From Oxytricha trifallax (lineage: Eukaryota > Ciliophora > Spirotrichea > Sporadotrichida > Oxytrichidae): a stretch of DNA of 64,000 nt. Below are positions 25,067 through 38,023 of this stretch, one piece after another (the stretch's first letter is position 1; the number at the start of each line of letters is the position of its first letter). The notes under the pieces were generated by a model, which had not been told where the DNA came from, made no database searches, and saw only the letters and a program-made list of their open reading frames with translations. Position numbers and translations under genes: made by a program. The DNA is taken from positions 1 through 64,000 of the forward strand of contig ARYC01017733.1 in NCBI GenBank assembly GCA_000711775.1. The letters run 5' to 3'.

Positions 25067-26297
25067 TTATTATGTAATTCGGTATTGATTGAATAAATTA
25101 TAGACATAAAAATTATAGTATAAATTAATATTCATATCACTATATTCTAGTTATTAATTAAGAAAGATACAACAAAATGAAGAAAAGAAAAATTTATAAT
25201 TTTTAAAAACACTTAACTATCTTATAAAATATCATTTCTTAGTTATTGAAGTATAAAAAATATTGATTCAAGAGGTAAAACAAAGCTAGCAATAATAAAT
25301 ATCTTTTAGGTAAGCTGTAAATATAAGACTTGCTTAATAAAATTATCATTCTCTTTTTATGTTTTATTGCTGATTTGAGCAATTAAATATTAGAATTATT
25401 GGGGGGGGGGGGAAGTTCCCTGCCCCAAAATTTTAAATGCACCCATGAGGGGAAGTTTCCAGCCCCCAAAAAGGTAGTTTCCTGCCCCCTTCTAAAGTTT
25501 CGTGCCCCATACATAAAAATATGTAATTTTTATAATTTCCATAGAATCTTTATCATCAATTATGATATAATGATTTTTAATTTGTCTTAAATATCATTTC
25601 TAACTTGATAATTAATTTAAATTTTAATGAAAATCACATTAATAATCAATAAAAAAACAATTATTTTAGCCTTGTTTATAATATATAATTTGATAAAGAA
25701 TAATTATGTACATTAAAAATTAAATAATAATAAATGTTGTATAGTACATTTTTATGGTAATTGAAATTGAAATTTATTTGTTTCTAATATTTTTATTGCC
25801 AAACAATATAAAATTTAATCCTGGGAGCAGGAAACTTCCCCCACCCCGAATTATTAATAAAATCCTATTTTTGCAACTTCTTATCAGTCAATCTTTTCAG
25901 TTAAAAATTAGGTATTAAATAATGATTTGTATTATTTGCCTAAAATTGCATTTTTCATTATTTATCAAAATAGCTTTGAATATAAAACCATATAATCTTA
26001 AATGAAATTAAACCCAGCCATTATGCTTTATCAACTTTTTCAGCTAAATTTTAGTTTAAAAATTTCAATTGATTGAATAAAATGCTAATTAAATATTAAT
26101 TTAATTATGAAACACTAAGTTACTAATTTATCTGGTTCATTTAAAAATAAGTTTATTTTATACCTCTTTATTAGTTAACATAATGCTTATTTTATTAAAT
26201 ATGCAAGTTTTTCGTAACAAAGAAGTATAATTCATTTTACATATTAAATTAAAAAATATTAAGCAGTTAGATTAAATAAAAATAAAATCATTTTATA
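25067..26297. other. Intergenic stretch with a dispersed repeat copy
   Basis: No gene is supported. The central part (25391-25845) is a copy of the GGCAGGAAACTTCC-type repeat listed separately. The rest is AT-rich. A run of twelve G residues starts at 25401. Confidence 0.4.
25391..25845. repeat. Dispersed repeat with GGGGAAGTTTCCTGCCCC ends
   Basis: One end has a poly-G run followed by GGAAGTTCCCTGCCCC and three degenerate tandem repetitions of the motif (25411, 25450, 25470) up to about 25505. The opposite end has the inverted form GGGAGCAGGAAACTTCCCCC at 25819. Between them lie about 300 bp of AT-rich DNA beginning CATAAAAATATGTAATTTT. The same start and the same inverted closing motif occur in the copy at 62385-62940, so this is a repeat family with inverted G/C-rich ends. 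The motif itself is palindromic (GGAAGTTTCC / GGAAACTTCC). Confidence 0.6.
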
Positions 26298-26990
26298 TCA
26301 TTATTAACTTTAGCTCAGTTCTTTGGCTCTCTTCTCAATTCTATTAATAATTTACATAACCAGAACATTTCCACTGTTCTCTTTCTTGAATTCCTCGCTG
26401 GTAATCTCAGCAATTTCGTCTTTCTTGACTTTTATAAGAATATCTATATCTTCTTCTGAAATGGCTCTGTATGTGTTAACGAAAACCTGATGATAAAAGT
26501 CTACCCCTCCCAGCAACTTTTTTATCTCTTCCTCCATAGCTATTAATAAAAAGATATACTGCGGACAGAATGGTCTCTAACTGAAACAGTTGAAAATAGT
26601 CTGTGCCACTCTTAATCGCTTATCCTTTCTAGCTTAAACATTGAGGTCCATTTCAATATATTCAAGAGCTTTTGATGATAGGGTGTGTAACACAGTGAAT
26701 TACTAAGAATAAGTCAAAATCTCAAAGTTTTCTTGTACTACAGTTTAGGATAACATAAATTTAACTGCTTCGGAATCCATTTTCTAGAGCAGAGTATCAA
26801 TTACAGAATAAAAGTGTGTGAAATGCCATTAGTGTTAGAATCTAGTTAGGATTTTAGACAGTAAAGACAAATTTTTTGTGCTCAAAAGAAGTTCAATAGC
26901 GAATACTTCAGAAGCACAGGATTAAAACCACTCGTCATCAGCAACTCCAAGTTCGTCTTATTCTTCGTCCTCGTTTTCTTGAAAAGTCAT
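26298..26990 (-). CDS. Hypothetical helical protein
   Basis: 230 residues in one intronless frame, ATG 26988-26990 to TGA 26298-26300, with about a dozen TAA/TAG Gln codons. The N-terminus is acidic (ENEDEEQDELGVADDEW). The rest is Leu/Ile/Phe-rich with regular charged residues, e.g. LLLSTKNLSLLSKILTRF and LLGGVDFYHQVF, which suggests an all-helical repeat (HEAT-like or similar) fold. The C-terminus is basic. No family is recognised and no membrane span is seen. Confidence 0.65.
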
Positions 26991-27329
26991 TGGGGGTTAA
27001 ATTATAATCAAATTTATAATATATATGTTCTTTGAGAGCACTAAATCCATTTATCATATCATTGCTAATTAAATAATCTAGGATTTCAGGCTTATCATAA
27101 AATATGCAATATACTAATTATTACCTTGAAAAATAAAAATTTAATTTTATATTTATTGATAGAATAATTGGTAATAGTTGCTAAAATATCTAGTAGATTG
27201 ACATTTTAAAGAAAAAGAGCAAATTTACCTTTTATTTTATTTTTTAACCTTATTATTGATAATAGTGAAAATAATAATATAAAATATAGTTTAGTTGCAA
27301 AAAGTTTAAAGTAAAATTATATTAAAACT

Positions 27330-28642
27330 TCAATTGTATTGATTACGCAAATCAAAATTGGGTTAAAGGGTTTGAAATGGTGTGAAGTACTTTGTTTCTG
27401 GAGGCTCATTTTTATGTGCAAATCTAATAGTTTTCTTTTGCAATCCATAATAGTAGTTGACACTAAATACGTCATTTGACTTGATAAAGTATTTAACTTA
27501 ATTAATATCTCCTTCAATGCAGTAATTGATGAATTCAAAGTATTTCAATTTTAAATCATCTTTATCTCTTAACTGCTTTCCCTCAGTCGAGAAAACCTTT
27601 TTTAATAATTCTGGATTCACATGCTTCTCTCTAAGCTTGACGATAAGTTCTTTAATTTCATCAATCTCATAAATGTAGAGCTATTCCAGGTCGTCTATAG
27701 ATATTTAATCTACTGCCTTTTCTAAAAGTAATTAGGATATGTTTGGATCGTCCACTAGATATGAAATACTCATTCCTGCGTAGGGAAATTCGCTAATTAT
27801 TCCCATTAAATGTCTCTTTGTTTGTAAATCATTATTTGGATTGGTCATATGCTCGGCTATGCGTTCGCCTATCCAATCACATCTCTAATGATAATCCATA
27901 TTTAGATATATGTGATGAGCTGTGTTTCCCTTCAAAACTATATCTATACCCTCAAGCCAATTTTCTGCGACGACCCCTCATAGTATGAAACTTAGTTGTT
28001 CAGAATTCCAAAGTGGATAGCCTTAAATTTTGCCATCTTAACTGTACTAGTTTAATAAGTAAACTTAGAGTAAAAACGCAATAGTAATTATAATTCAAAT
28101 CAAATTTAGGTTTAGTTCAGTAACTCAGAATCTCTGTTATGGACAGTAAGTACTAAAGAAAAACATTAAATTTCAAGCGTTGGAAATGGCAGTAATATTT
28201 CAGCAGCAGTTTTCTTCATAACTTAGCTTGGATCTTCAATAATATCATCCACTAAAGCATCAATTAGTGAGACTCGAGGATTGACTTTAACTTCTTCAAG
28301 AAAATATTTAACAATGTCCAATCATTTATAGTATATTGCGAAATGAAGTGGATTCCAAAATTCAGTTGAGATTTTTTATCCTAGTAGCTAAACTTCACTA
28401 ATTTTGCCTTAAATTCTTATCAACTTTTTAATTTTAAGACTTTCACATATAATTTTTGTGAGATTTAAATCTCCATCAATTGCTGCTTCAATAAGCATCT
28501 TTACTGTATACTTTTATTACTGTACTATAAGCTATCTTTGTTTTTATTTATCTGCTTATTTGAGTTATTCCTAAACTGATCGAAGATTGTTACGCTCAAC
28601 TCGAGACACTGTTAGAGCTTAAGGGGCTTAGGTGCATCCCAT
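27330..28642 (-). CDS. Ankyrin-repeat protein with possible N-terminal lipid anchor
   Basis: 385 residues from three exons (introns 28037-28164, 128 bp, and a 27 bp GT-AG intron near 27964-27990). The total is an exact multiple of three. It begins MGCTQAPQ, a plausible myristoylation/palmitoylation site. Ankyrin-like units follow: IEAAIDGDLNLTKII, NPLHFAIYYK-x-LDIVKYFLEE, then GNTAHHIYLNMDY and a C-terminal YFEFINYCIEGDINQVKYF. Inside the best ankyrin unit the codon between YYK and LDIV is TGA (28322-28324). The frame is coding on both sides and no intron can remove it without destroying the repeat. So TGA is decoded, or the gene carries a nonsense mutation. Confidence 0.7.
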
Positions 28643-29189
28643 TTTTATGATTTAATTTAATTAATTAAAATAAATAATGCTAATAAATGATTATAAATAT
28701 AATAAAACCCAATCAAAAATTAAACAATATTTAACCCATAGAAAATTAGAAAAGAATGTATATAAATTTCTACGATGTCATGATACGGTATTATAAAAAA
28801 ACTATAAAATTGTTGGGAAATATTTAATATATAAATAATGTGTAATAAATTTACACTTAAACAATAATTCTTGCTTGAACTTAAGAGTAAGGAAAAACAA
28901 AGGGCTTGAAATCCCTTGAGGGTGGAAGGCCTTATCGGGATAATTGCGGTACTCTCATTTCACTAAATGAGTAGGAAACTCCTTCTATTCTTGCCAATTT
29001 TTGATGGAGACTTTTGTGTTTTCAATGAGAACGCTCAAGTCTCCAATCCATTCAAAAGAAAAATTCTGATTTAAATTTATAAGTTAAATGAGATAGCTTT
29101 AATAATTATATTTATTCGATAAGTATAAACTAAGTCAAAATCATAATCTTTATTTTGTTTTATAAAAGTTAAAACACTTTTTATAGTAG
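28643..29189. other. Intergenic AT-rich stretch
   Basis: No gene is supported. A slightly more balanced segment at 28880-29060 (GGAAGGCCTTATCGGG near 28924) has no coding frame and no clear repeat partner in the window. Confidence 0.35.
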
Positions 29190-30815
29190 TCATACAATAT
29201 TACACCCTCCTGTATTACAACAAGCTTTAGAATGTTCCATCTTTTGCATAGCAATTTTATTTTACTTTTTAGTAGAGCCTCTTACTGCAGAGTTTCTATG
29301 ATTACCCCCTAATGTTTCATTAGATTAATGATAATAACTGTTAGCTTGCCCATTTTATTACCCAAGCGCAGCCATTCCTATTACTTTATTCTCAAATTCG
29401 TAAGTTGATAAGTCCCCAGATCTTTGTTACCGACTTGTTTAAGGTGATATTTGCATTTTCTATTCATCATGGCTCAAATCTACCATGTACGATACATTTT
29501 AAAATTGTGGTCTCCCTTCAATAACTAGCTATTTATTTGTTTTCCTGGTCGTTGAATCGTCAATCAAATTGGAAATATTCTAATTTGAACCTTTCTTTCG
29601 CTTGATATCCTCAACTGCCGTCTGATATCGTATTTCGTTATGTTACAATTCGTTTTCTTTTTAATTTAGCAGCTCTTTTTCTCTATCAAGATTTTACTAC
29701 CTATACAAGAATATCAATTGAATTAATAACTTACTAAGTGTTAAAATCTTCTTAGATAATTTTATGTTCTGTAGCTTTTGCTCTTAAGTCATACTGTACA
29801 GTACTAACTTGTAATTTTAATTTATCAAGCAACTTCTATATTGAATCTATTTGATTGTCAAGATCTTCAGATTGACATTACGTCATAAATTCATGCTCTT
29901 TAAGACTTTACTCTTTCTCTTAAACTTCTTGCTTCAACTTATTTAATTCCTCTTTATCTATATCGAACTGCTACTATTTCTAGTCAAGTATTATAAATAC
30001 AGAATTTATTTAGAAATACATTTATATAACTCAATCATAAACTAAAATGCTCCTTGATCATTTAATCTTGCTATTCAATTTCAAAAGCATACTCTGCGTA
30101 TGTATCAAACATTATAAATTTTCTATCACACATCCTGCATATTTTACCAGTATCACTTCCTTTAAGTCCTACTTGCATCCTTGAGCTTTGATAAGATCTA
30201 TCTTTATGTAAACACATTGAGCACTATCTGCATCCACAAAATTAACTAGAAAATGTCTTAGATTAATAATGATAGACGTTTACCAATAAGTAGAAGTCTT
30301 ATATTTTGATAGATCCTTATCGCAAGTGTTGCAAGAACTTGAAGGTTTTACTTTGTTATTTGGGCTTTGTAGTTTAAATATCTCATCATGAATATCAAAT
30401 TTTACCTTTTTATTTCCTAAAACGAAGAGTATAAGTACAATTATTGAATTTTAAGAAATATAAAAGCAATTTAGGATATAGGTTTATTTCCATCTTACCA
30501 ATTACAATTTAATAAGTATCTTTCATCATTAAACTAAGCTGATCTCCCATAGATTCATTAAAGCCCCCACTTTAATGTTATGAGCTAAAAAGCCCTTCAT
30601 CTCCTGTTATATTGAGTCCTCACGATTGCGTTCTTTAATGTTTCACTTCTATATATCGTTTCATTAATTCATTGAAAAATTTGATAAGATTACTTACCAT
30701 CGTTTTGCATGCTTTATTTTAAAAGTGGAGATTTGTTTTAGTAATTATATTCATTGCTTCTGCGTAGCATTTATTAAACTTTATCGCTTAAAACAATACC
30801 CTTTGATTGTGCCAT
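29190..30815 (-). CDS. FYVE-type zinc-finger coiled-coil protein
   Basis: 450 residues in six exons (introns 30619-30697, 30417-30498, 30246-30283, plus 40 bp and 34 bp). The total is an exact codon multiple. After a short disordered start comes a zinc-finger module: CNTC, YCQFCGCRQCSMC, then GKICRMC, matching the Cys pattern of FYVE fingers (the basic C-G-C-R-x-C block in place of HHCRxCG). FYVE domains bind phosphatidylinositol 3-phosphate on endosomes. A long coiled coil follows (Leu/Lys/Glu/Gln repeats, about residues 200-310), then a disordered tail ending CCNTGGCNIV. To join finger and coil in frame, TGA 30035-30037 must be read as an amino acid (FSL-x-LSYIN). Confidence 0.7.
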
Positions 30816-30913
30816 TACAAAAGTAAATTTTATAATTCCCTTATTATTATTAATGATTATTGCTTCATGATTGTAATTAAAGTTTAATGTAACAGAAATA
30901 AATAATAAATAAA

Positions 30914-32033
30914 ATGAAAGACAGAAAATTACAAAGTTAAGGACTTGATTTTAGAACATTGTCAACACAACCGTTTACTGCAACTAATGGAAGGACTCTA
31001 GCTCCTATATCTTCTGGCATCAGAAATTTTAATAATAATGTTTTGAACTAAAATGCTTCATAGAAAGTATTTAAAACTTTCTATCCTGAGAAACTAGCAC
31101 CAATGCAGAAGACTTATACATCTCAGAAACCATTTTTATTGTAAACATTAAAATAATTATGCATAGTTCGTAGTTTTTACTTAAGTTAAATTACAACGAA
31201 TAAAACTATCCCTAAAAATTATAAATTATTGATGTTTTTGGAACAGAAGATTATTCATTGGAAATAAAACATAAGTAGCTTTAACATTAAACTTTTTTAA
31301 TTTAAAATACTGATATAGTCCTCCAAAGAAATACAAAGGATATAAAGTTGCAAATACAGGAATAGATCCACATGGAAATTTTCTTGAGTTCATTAGGAAA
31401 GATATTATAAAGAATATCGATGTTCACAGAGACTCAGACTAAGCAAGAGATATAAAAGAAATGAGAGCGACTAATTACAACACAATTAGAACAAAATGGG
31501 CTATCGGTTGTACTAAAGAAACAGCAAAAATGATTGAAGGGGAAGACAATTTGCTTCCCAGATTCACTATGAAGAGATCTACTTCATAATTTCAACCAAT
31601 TAGGCTTAAAACCGACGTTATAAGTTTCAGACCACCAGAAAAGCAAAAAGAAGATTAAAAAGCTTACGATCAACTGATTACCACTCCCAAATATAACTTT
31701 AATTCTTAAACATCTCAAGGGTGGCTTGAGAGAACTTATGAAAATAAGAGCATCGTAAACAGAAGCAGTGTAAATCATAATATAATTACTCATGCTGATA
31801 ATGATCACAGCTCTAAGATTCATGTAGGGACTCTTAATAGCAAAATTTTATTCAGGAAAAAGGCAATATGTGATTTCGCTAATGAAGCTATTCCAAGTGC
31901 CATACATATCAATAACGATTATAAAAGTGCTTTAAATCATGATAATTAACTCTTTAAGAAATACACAGGCATATGTACAAATGTCTATGATGCAGCTCAT
32001 AGATTTGGTATTGATAAGCCTTTCAAAGTATGA
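30914..32033 (+). CDS. Hypothetical protein
   Basis: 313 residues in two exons (30914-31140 and 31319-32033) separated by a 178 bp GT-AG intron. It begins 98 bp from the start of the divergent FYVE gene, so they may share a promoter. The sequence is moderately basic with no membrane span. Notable stretches are PPKKYKGYKVANTGIDPHG, KWAIGCTKETAKMIEG and a C-terminal module, FANEAIPSAIHINNDYKSAL then CTNVYDAAHRFG. The style (short conserved modules joined by disordered linkers) is that of ciliary microtubule-associated proteins, but no family is recognised. Confidence 0.6.
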
Positions 32034-32200
32034 TAATGTAGTTACTTTAAATCTCTAATTTGTTTATTTGTAAATTTGAACTAAATCGCTCTTAGATCGT
32101 AAAAATATTGAACTGTAAAATATTTTCTGTCTAATTATTAGAATCCTAAAACATTCTTACTCTATAATATCAATTTTAAGAGTGTAAATGATTTATTAAA

Positions 32201-33937
32201 ATGAATTTCTTAAGTTTACTAAAAGATAAAGAAAAAGAGAAGGCTCGAAAAGAGAGATTAAAGCGTTAGTTCGAAAAACAAAAAAGGTTAGATCCAGATA
32301 AAATAACCGATAATGATTTATTCAATGCTCCGTTATCACAAAATTCCAATATAGTATAAAATCCTGAGTTTAATCTCAACTAAGAAGATACAGAATCAAA
32401 AGATAACTAATAAGATCCAAATAAGCCAAAGCCAGAGGAAAAGAAAGGGAGGAAAGCTAGAGTTAGTTGAGCTTTCAATTAGATGGATGAAATAAATGTT
32501 ATCACATAGAGCTTCGATTCTACTTTTGTTTGGTGTCAATAAAATGAGTTAATAAAATCACTTCCAGAGTGCCCATTCTGTGAAATACCAATGAGAGTCT
32601 CTATAAACTCGACAAATATTCATGATGCCAGGGAGTATACTTGTCATAACAAATGCGGTAAAACTATAACAATTAGAGAGGGAAGTTTCCTGGACGAGTT
32701 TAAATGCACTTTGATGGAGCTTATCAGAATCATTTTCTATTACTACTGCAGAGGATATATGGTTGAGACTGTTCACAAAGAATTAGCCTTTGGAATATCA
32801 AGAACTGGTGGAATTGACATGTCTAAGTAAATGATCTTAGGTATATACTCTTTTATGAGAGAAATAATATCAGATAAAGTTGTGAGAGATATCAAGAAAT
32901 AGAAGTTGGGAGGAGCTGGAAAAGAAGTATGGATGGATTCATATAAGCTTAATCTCAAAACTAATTCAGGAGTGGAGGAATTTTGGATAGTTGGTTTTAT
33001 TGAGAAGACTAACAATAGATCTAGAGCATTTCTTACTAATGATATAAAAGTAGACACTATAGCTCTATTTATAGCTAAGACAGTTGCCAAGCATTCTACT
33101 TTGTGTACACCTTATTATCATTAAGTAGGGTGGGAATTCTTGGATAAATTTTACGATCATTAAAGATTAAGAAAAGATAAGAATGAATAGAAAAAAGGTT
33201 CAAGAGGAACCAGAGTACTTAGCGGATTCGAATATATGTGGTCAGAAATTAAAGAGTTAGAAATAGTTTTTATGAAACTGGGCGAGAAAACTCGAAGGCT
33301 GAAGAGAGTCAAAGCTCATTTGCAGTGCTATCTTGATGAGATGGTTTGGAGAACCCAATGCAGGACTCTGGATGAAAAACGTGCATACTTATTGAAAACT
33401 CTCAATTTTACAGAATGGCAAAAGTATGTAAAGCGATTGGAAAAGCTTTCCAAAAAGAATCAGAAAACCGAGGCAAAAAATGTTGCTGAAGAAATGATGA
33501 TGGAAATGGAGCAAGAATAAAAAAAGCGTAAGAAACTTAAGAGAAAATATTCTGACACTTTGGACGAAGATGACGAAGACGATCCATTAGAAGAGAGACG
33601 AAGAATGTTTGGTGAAGAGTCTCAGGATAGCGATGATGATGGTAATTAGAGCGACGATTCTCTTGGGAATGCTTAAGAAGAAGAGGAAGATGAATTTATG
33701 ATTGTTTTGTAAGCAGTCAGAGAACGGAAAAAGAATGAGGCTGAAAACGGAAAAACACTACTCAAGGATAAGTTAAGTTAGACTGGTTGGAAGTTGAGAG
33801 AAAATTTTATGAAAAAATCTAATGCTTATTTGGACGAAAAAGATCGTATTGATGTGTTTAATGGGGCACCAATAATAGAAGAAAAACCTAAAGAAGAAAT
33901 TGATGATGGAGAAGATGTAATTATTCTTGATTATTGA
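32201..33937 (+). CDS. Merlin/IS1595 (ISXO2)-type transposase-derived protein
   Basis: 578 codons. After a charged disordered start (to ~90) comes a Cys zinc ribbon (CPFCEIPM ... YTCHNKC), then the ISXO2-like core: the first acidic position in GKEVWMDSYKL, the strand WIVGFIEKTNNRSRAFLTND, and an E..W block (EYMWSEIK). Where the second catalytic Asp is expected (family I-x-D-x-x-x-Y) the sequence is TLCTPYYHQVGWEFL, without Asp, so the enzyme is probably inactive. A long acidic/basic C-terminal tail (EDDEDDPLEERRRMFGEE) is not usual for transposases. No inverted repeats flank it. These points suggest a domesticated host gene. TGA 32468-32470 is in frame (RVS-x-AFNQ); a 21 bp GT-AG intron could remove it. 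Confidence 0.7.
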
Positions 33938-33984
33938 AGTTAATTAACATAAATTTTAATTAAAAATTTCCATTTATTGAAATT

Positions 33985-35389
33985 TCATTCAGTATTTTAT
34001 TACTCATCATTTGCCTATTATTTTGGAGTACTTTTAGTTAGGAATTCAAAAAGATTCATCTTTTTAGGAAACACCTTTTCTATAATTGGTAGCTATATTT
34101 CTGGGTGTGAAGTCTATGAAATTGATTGCTCATTCTAATTCTTATGATTTGAAGTTTAGAATGGCTTCTATTAAAATTTCTTTTGATAACACTGCTATTT
34201 GTCTTGCTTAAAATAATTGATATTTTTGATTTCTTGAAGTTTTTCATAGTCAGACTTCTTCTATTGCATAATAAGAATTCTTTTTAATTTTAAATATAAA
34301 AATTACTAATAAATACAATAGATTGCTTTATATACATTTGTATTCTAGCAATACTCCTATATTTAGTAGTAATTTAAATTAGTTTTTTGAACTTTCTCTT
34401 CCTTAACAACATTGATTTAGCTCTACTCTTTCATTTCCTTGCTTCTCAAGGCATATGGCTCTTTCTCTTTGTCACTCATATTAGACCATTTCAATCCTAA
34501 ATCCTTCATTTTTTCAAGATGAGTGGCTCTAGACTACTTAGGCTTTTCTGGTGAACAATCTTCTTGAGTTTGTGAACTGCTCCCGTTCTGTGAATATTAA
34601 ACTTGCTTTCCACTTAGTTTCAAAAGCTCCTAAATTTTAAGATTAAATACATGAGTTAAATTTATACTAACCTCTTAGATAAATATGTTATAGGCAGACA
34701 ATACTTTCTTGCCTCTGGGTTGTCTTGAGCACTTGCTCTTTCTTTTCTTACCAAATCCTGAAATTTATTGAGATCCTCTGGATGTAAAGCCCAATTTATA
34801 AATACAAATAAAATATGTTTATATGATATAATAATTGTAAATTATTAGATAAATGTAATTGAAATTAATTGAAACCAAGATTATATCATAATTTATTCCT
34901 ATAGTTTATTGATATAGTTAAGAAGTAAGATTGTGTATTGTTAATTAATGAATAATAATAAAAAATATGCTATTATTTTTAATCAATTAGCTTTCTTCCT
35001 CTTCATATTAAATAAATTTATGGGTTTTATCAGTCTATTGACTCATAGTTTCTGAGTAAATTTGTCTAATTTGTTGTGAAGTTTTTTCATATTTCTCTTT
35101 TTAATCAGAACTCATATCTCTCCACTACTAGCCAATCTCCCTCATCATATCTGGAGACAAAAACCCTCCTCCTCTCTCTATTCTTTTCTGTAATTGATAA
35201 AAATTCATGTTAAAATATACAATACCTCGTTTAGATACACCATATAGGAATTCATAGGCTTCTTCAACTTCTGAGACTTCTTCTGCTCTTAGTGAAATCC
35301 ACTGCCTGAATCTTCGTTCAAATCTTCACAATAATTATCTAAAGTAGTAGAAAAAATATTAAATGGATTTTTATGAATTTACTTTTCAT
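33985..35389 (-). CDS. HMG-box DNA-binding protein with two boxes
   Basis: About 440 residues; introns at 35339-35382 (44 bp) and 35188-35225 (38 bp) are clear, and more may exist. Box 1: KKPMNSYMVYLNE, then LSPDMMREIGQQWRDMS and DQKEKYE, the HMG consensus. Box 2: GKKVLSAYNIFIQE is followed by an insertion of about 35 Ser/Gln-rich residues before THLEKMKDLGLKWSNMSDKEKEPY, so its loop is unusually long. HMG-box proteins bend DNA in chromatin or act as transcription factors. The region between boxes contains a stretch of AT-coded residues that may be an unrecognised intron or insertion. It is convergent with the Merlin-like gene, 47 bp apart. Confidence 0.75.
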
Positions 35390-35674
35390 TCAATTGCTAT
35401 TCAATCTAGTATTGTCGCTGGTGGCTAGTTTAAATATATAATTTATTATTATATAAAATTATTAATAGATTGGTTCTAATTATTTGGAAAAATAAAAAGA
35501 AATTATGGGGTAGTATTTTTGATTAACAAAGTCACTATACAAAAAGATATTTAGTTAACCCCAAGAAATTAAAATCAATGAGTGAATTTAATAAATATAA
35601 ATACAACCATGAATAATAAATATTTGATTAACCTAATTGTGAATTATTATTATTAATAATATTGAACAATAAAA

Positions 35675-37013
35675 ATGTCTTTTTCCTAACAACTTATGCG
35701 TGCTACCTAATAGCAAGCTCATTAATCAGATTCAAACATTTTGAAGGTCTCTGCTATGGTGGGACTTGCAGGTGGTTTAGCTTCATCCCTTGTATATTAT
35801 TTCACTTATTATATTACAATTATCAGTCAGAGACATAATTTTATATCTATTAGTATTTAAACTTAAATCCAAATCTATACAATTAGCCTATTAAATCAAT
35901 AAAAAAATAACTATTAATTATGTGTATATTATATAGTGCACAAAACATTCTTATCATCAGGCTCTCAAGAAGACGATTTAGTAGTGCTGAAAAAAGAGTT
36001 AATTAAGGAACTAAGATAAATTCCATTTAATGGTCCAAAGGGCGATGATTACATTTATACTTAAGAATTTATGGTTGTTCTCTTTAAATTAATGGCCACT
36101 TACCAAACAATCGCAAAAGAAATCGCCAAGGAAAATTCCTTCCAATAAAGAATAGAACTAAATTATTTTAATGTCAGAGTTTATTAAGAGTCTTTTTCAT
36201 AAAAAAGAGAATAACCAATCATTTAAAATGATCAATTATTATATATAAGAATAGAACTTTTGAAGGCAGGAGACAAAAAAGCTTATCAAGATTGTATTTT
36301 GAAAAGAAGCGAGTTGATGACAATGCTGAGCGTAGAAATAAAGGATATCGTATTTGATTATTTCAACATAATTACAAAAGAATACGAGATGGCTTACGAA
36401 AAATACAAAATGGATGAGGAGTACATAAGCAAAACAGATGCAATCAAGAAGCAAGATTTCTTACTTTAAATATTTGACCTGTTTATTCTTGATTTTATAA
36501 AAAGCCTTGTTTTTTTAAATTAGCAAGTTGATGAAGAATTTGTTGATAAGAAATTTGAATAGCTCCCAGAGACTTTAACTAGAGAGAAGGCATAGGAAAT
36601 GATTGACTAAAAATAGTCATACATGAATTAAGTAATCATGCGCATGCTCACAGCAGGTTAAGCAAGTGAGGGAGGGCAGGGAGTCAACCTCTCTCAAGCA
36701 GACATGCTCCTAGAATTCATGAAATACGATGATGAGTTATACCTTCAAGAGGGCTATAGAAGAGAGCATATTCACTATATAAATTAATTAAATGTGATTG
36801 ATTTTTAACCAAAAATATACTAAAAATATAAATGTGTACTTTCATAAAATTGATAATAACTAAATTGATAAAGCCACTTAGATATATTAATTAAAAGCCA
36901 GTGAATTTGGAGGTGGAAGACCAGAGCCAACTTAATTCTCATTAGGGGGAGGAAGCGTTCCAGCAGCTGAAGCATCAAGCAATCTTGGAAAATCATAATT
37001 TATTATGCAATGA
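35675..37013 (+). CDS. Hypothetical protein
   Basis: A multi-exon gene beginning MSFSQQLMRATQQQAHQ (ATG 35675-35677). The second exon (from about 35938) reads SSGSQEDDLVVLKKELIKEL and continues with helical, charged sequence: YTQEFMVVLFKLMATYQ, KAGDKKAYQDCILKRSELM, then a Gln/Glu-rich part, LTREKAQEMIDQKQSYMNQ, and a final exon with GGGSVPAAEASSNLGKS. It ends at TGA 37011-37013. Introns of 40-150 bp lie near 35792-35937, 36190-36245, 36480-36525 and 36790-36890, but exact borders are uncertain. No domain, signal or span is recognised. The all-helical character and single copy suggest a cytosolic structural protein. Confidence 0.55.
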
Positions 37014-38023
37014 ACAAATGAGGTTTAAAGTATAAATAATTCATAGTATTCTCATTTTTATTTAACCAATCAATATTACTTTTCAATATTAAGCAATAGT
37101 TAATTTTCTCATAATTTTTTAATAAAAATAACTAAATTTTTAATCATTTAATTCATTTAAGTTATCGACTACCCAGTCAGTTCTTTGATATTAATTCCAA
37201 TAATAAATTGCAAGCAGCCATATTGGAAGAGTATATTATTATTATTATATTATTTTTTTTTAATTTTACGAGTGAGAATAATGAATATGTAGTACTCCTA
37301 ATTTTAAAACAGTTCTGAGGGTATTATCATAGCGACCATGTGAAAAAGTATTGAATCTGCGTACAAATGTATATTGAATATTAATTTGTTAAACATGTAA
37401 GACCTTCTGATCCTCACATAGATCAAGTACCCTATTATTACTGTTGCCAAACTAAGGAATGTATATTTTATTAATAAAATATATAATTATATATGGGGAA
37501 TAAACTCCTATTCATTTATTTCATCGAAGTTGATGAAATGTATATTTAAGAGTAGGAATTGTTCTAAAGTTAAAAGCTAGGCAAATAGCTATTTTAAACA
37601 AGAATTTCAAGATAAAAGGCTGATTGTTTGTCTCTGACCAGGGCAAGTATTAATTGGGTACATTTAAATTGTAAAACTATGAGGAGAAGTAAGCTATCAA
37701 AACTGCGTTATTAATTTATATTATATATATATATATAAAAATTATTGAAATATAACTATGAAATAAACTAGTTGAATTGTCATTCCAGAAATCAGGAAAA
37801 TTTAAGTGTATTTTATAGATGTTGATGCATTAGCTTCAAATTACTGAAAATTAATATAAAATATTAGCAAATCTTAATTTTATTTATGAAAGTTACAGGC
37901 GATTATTAAAATTAAATATGTCTACAGGAATGATCGCATCAACGTCATAATTGAGGAAAAAACTTTGAAAAATATATGTTTCTCAGTATAAACTTAATTA
38001 CAATTTATTAATATAATTTGAAT
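37014..38023. other. Intergenic AT-rich stretch
   Basis: Nothing supported. (AT)n microsatellites occur at 37720-37735. No RNA gene or repeat was recognised. Confidence 0.35.

Noticed and set aside
25401..25412. Poly-G run as a telomere or assembly artefact
   Set aside because: It is continuous with the repeat motif that follows and does not have the G4T4 pattern.
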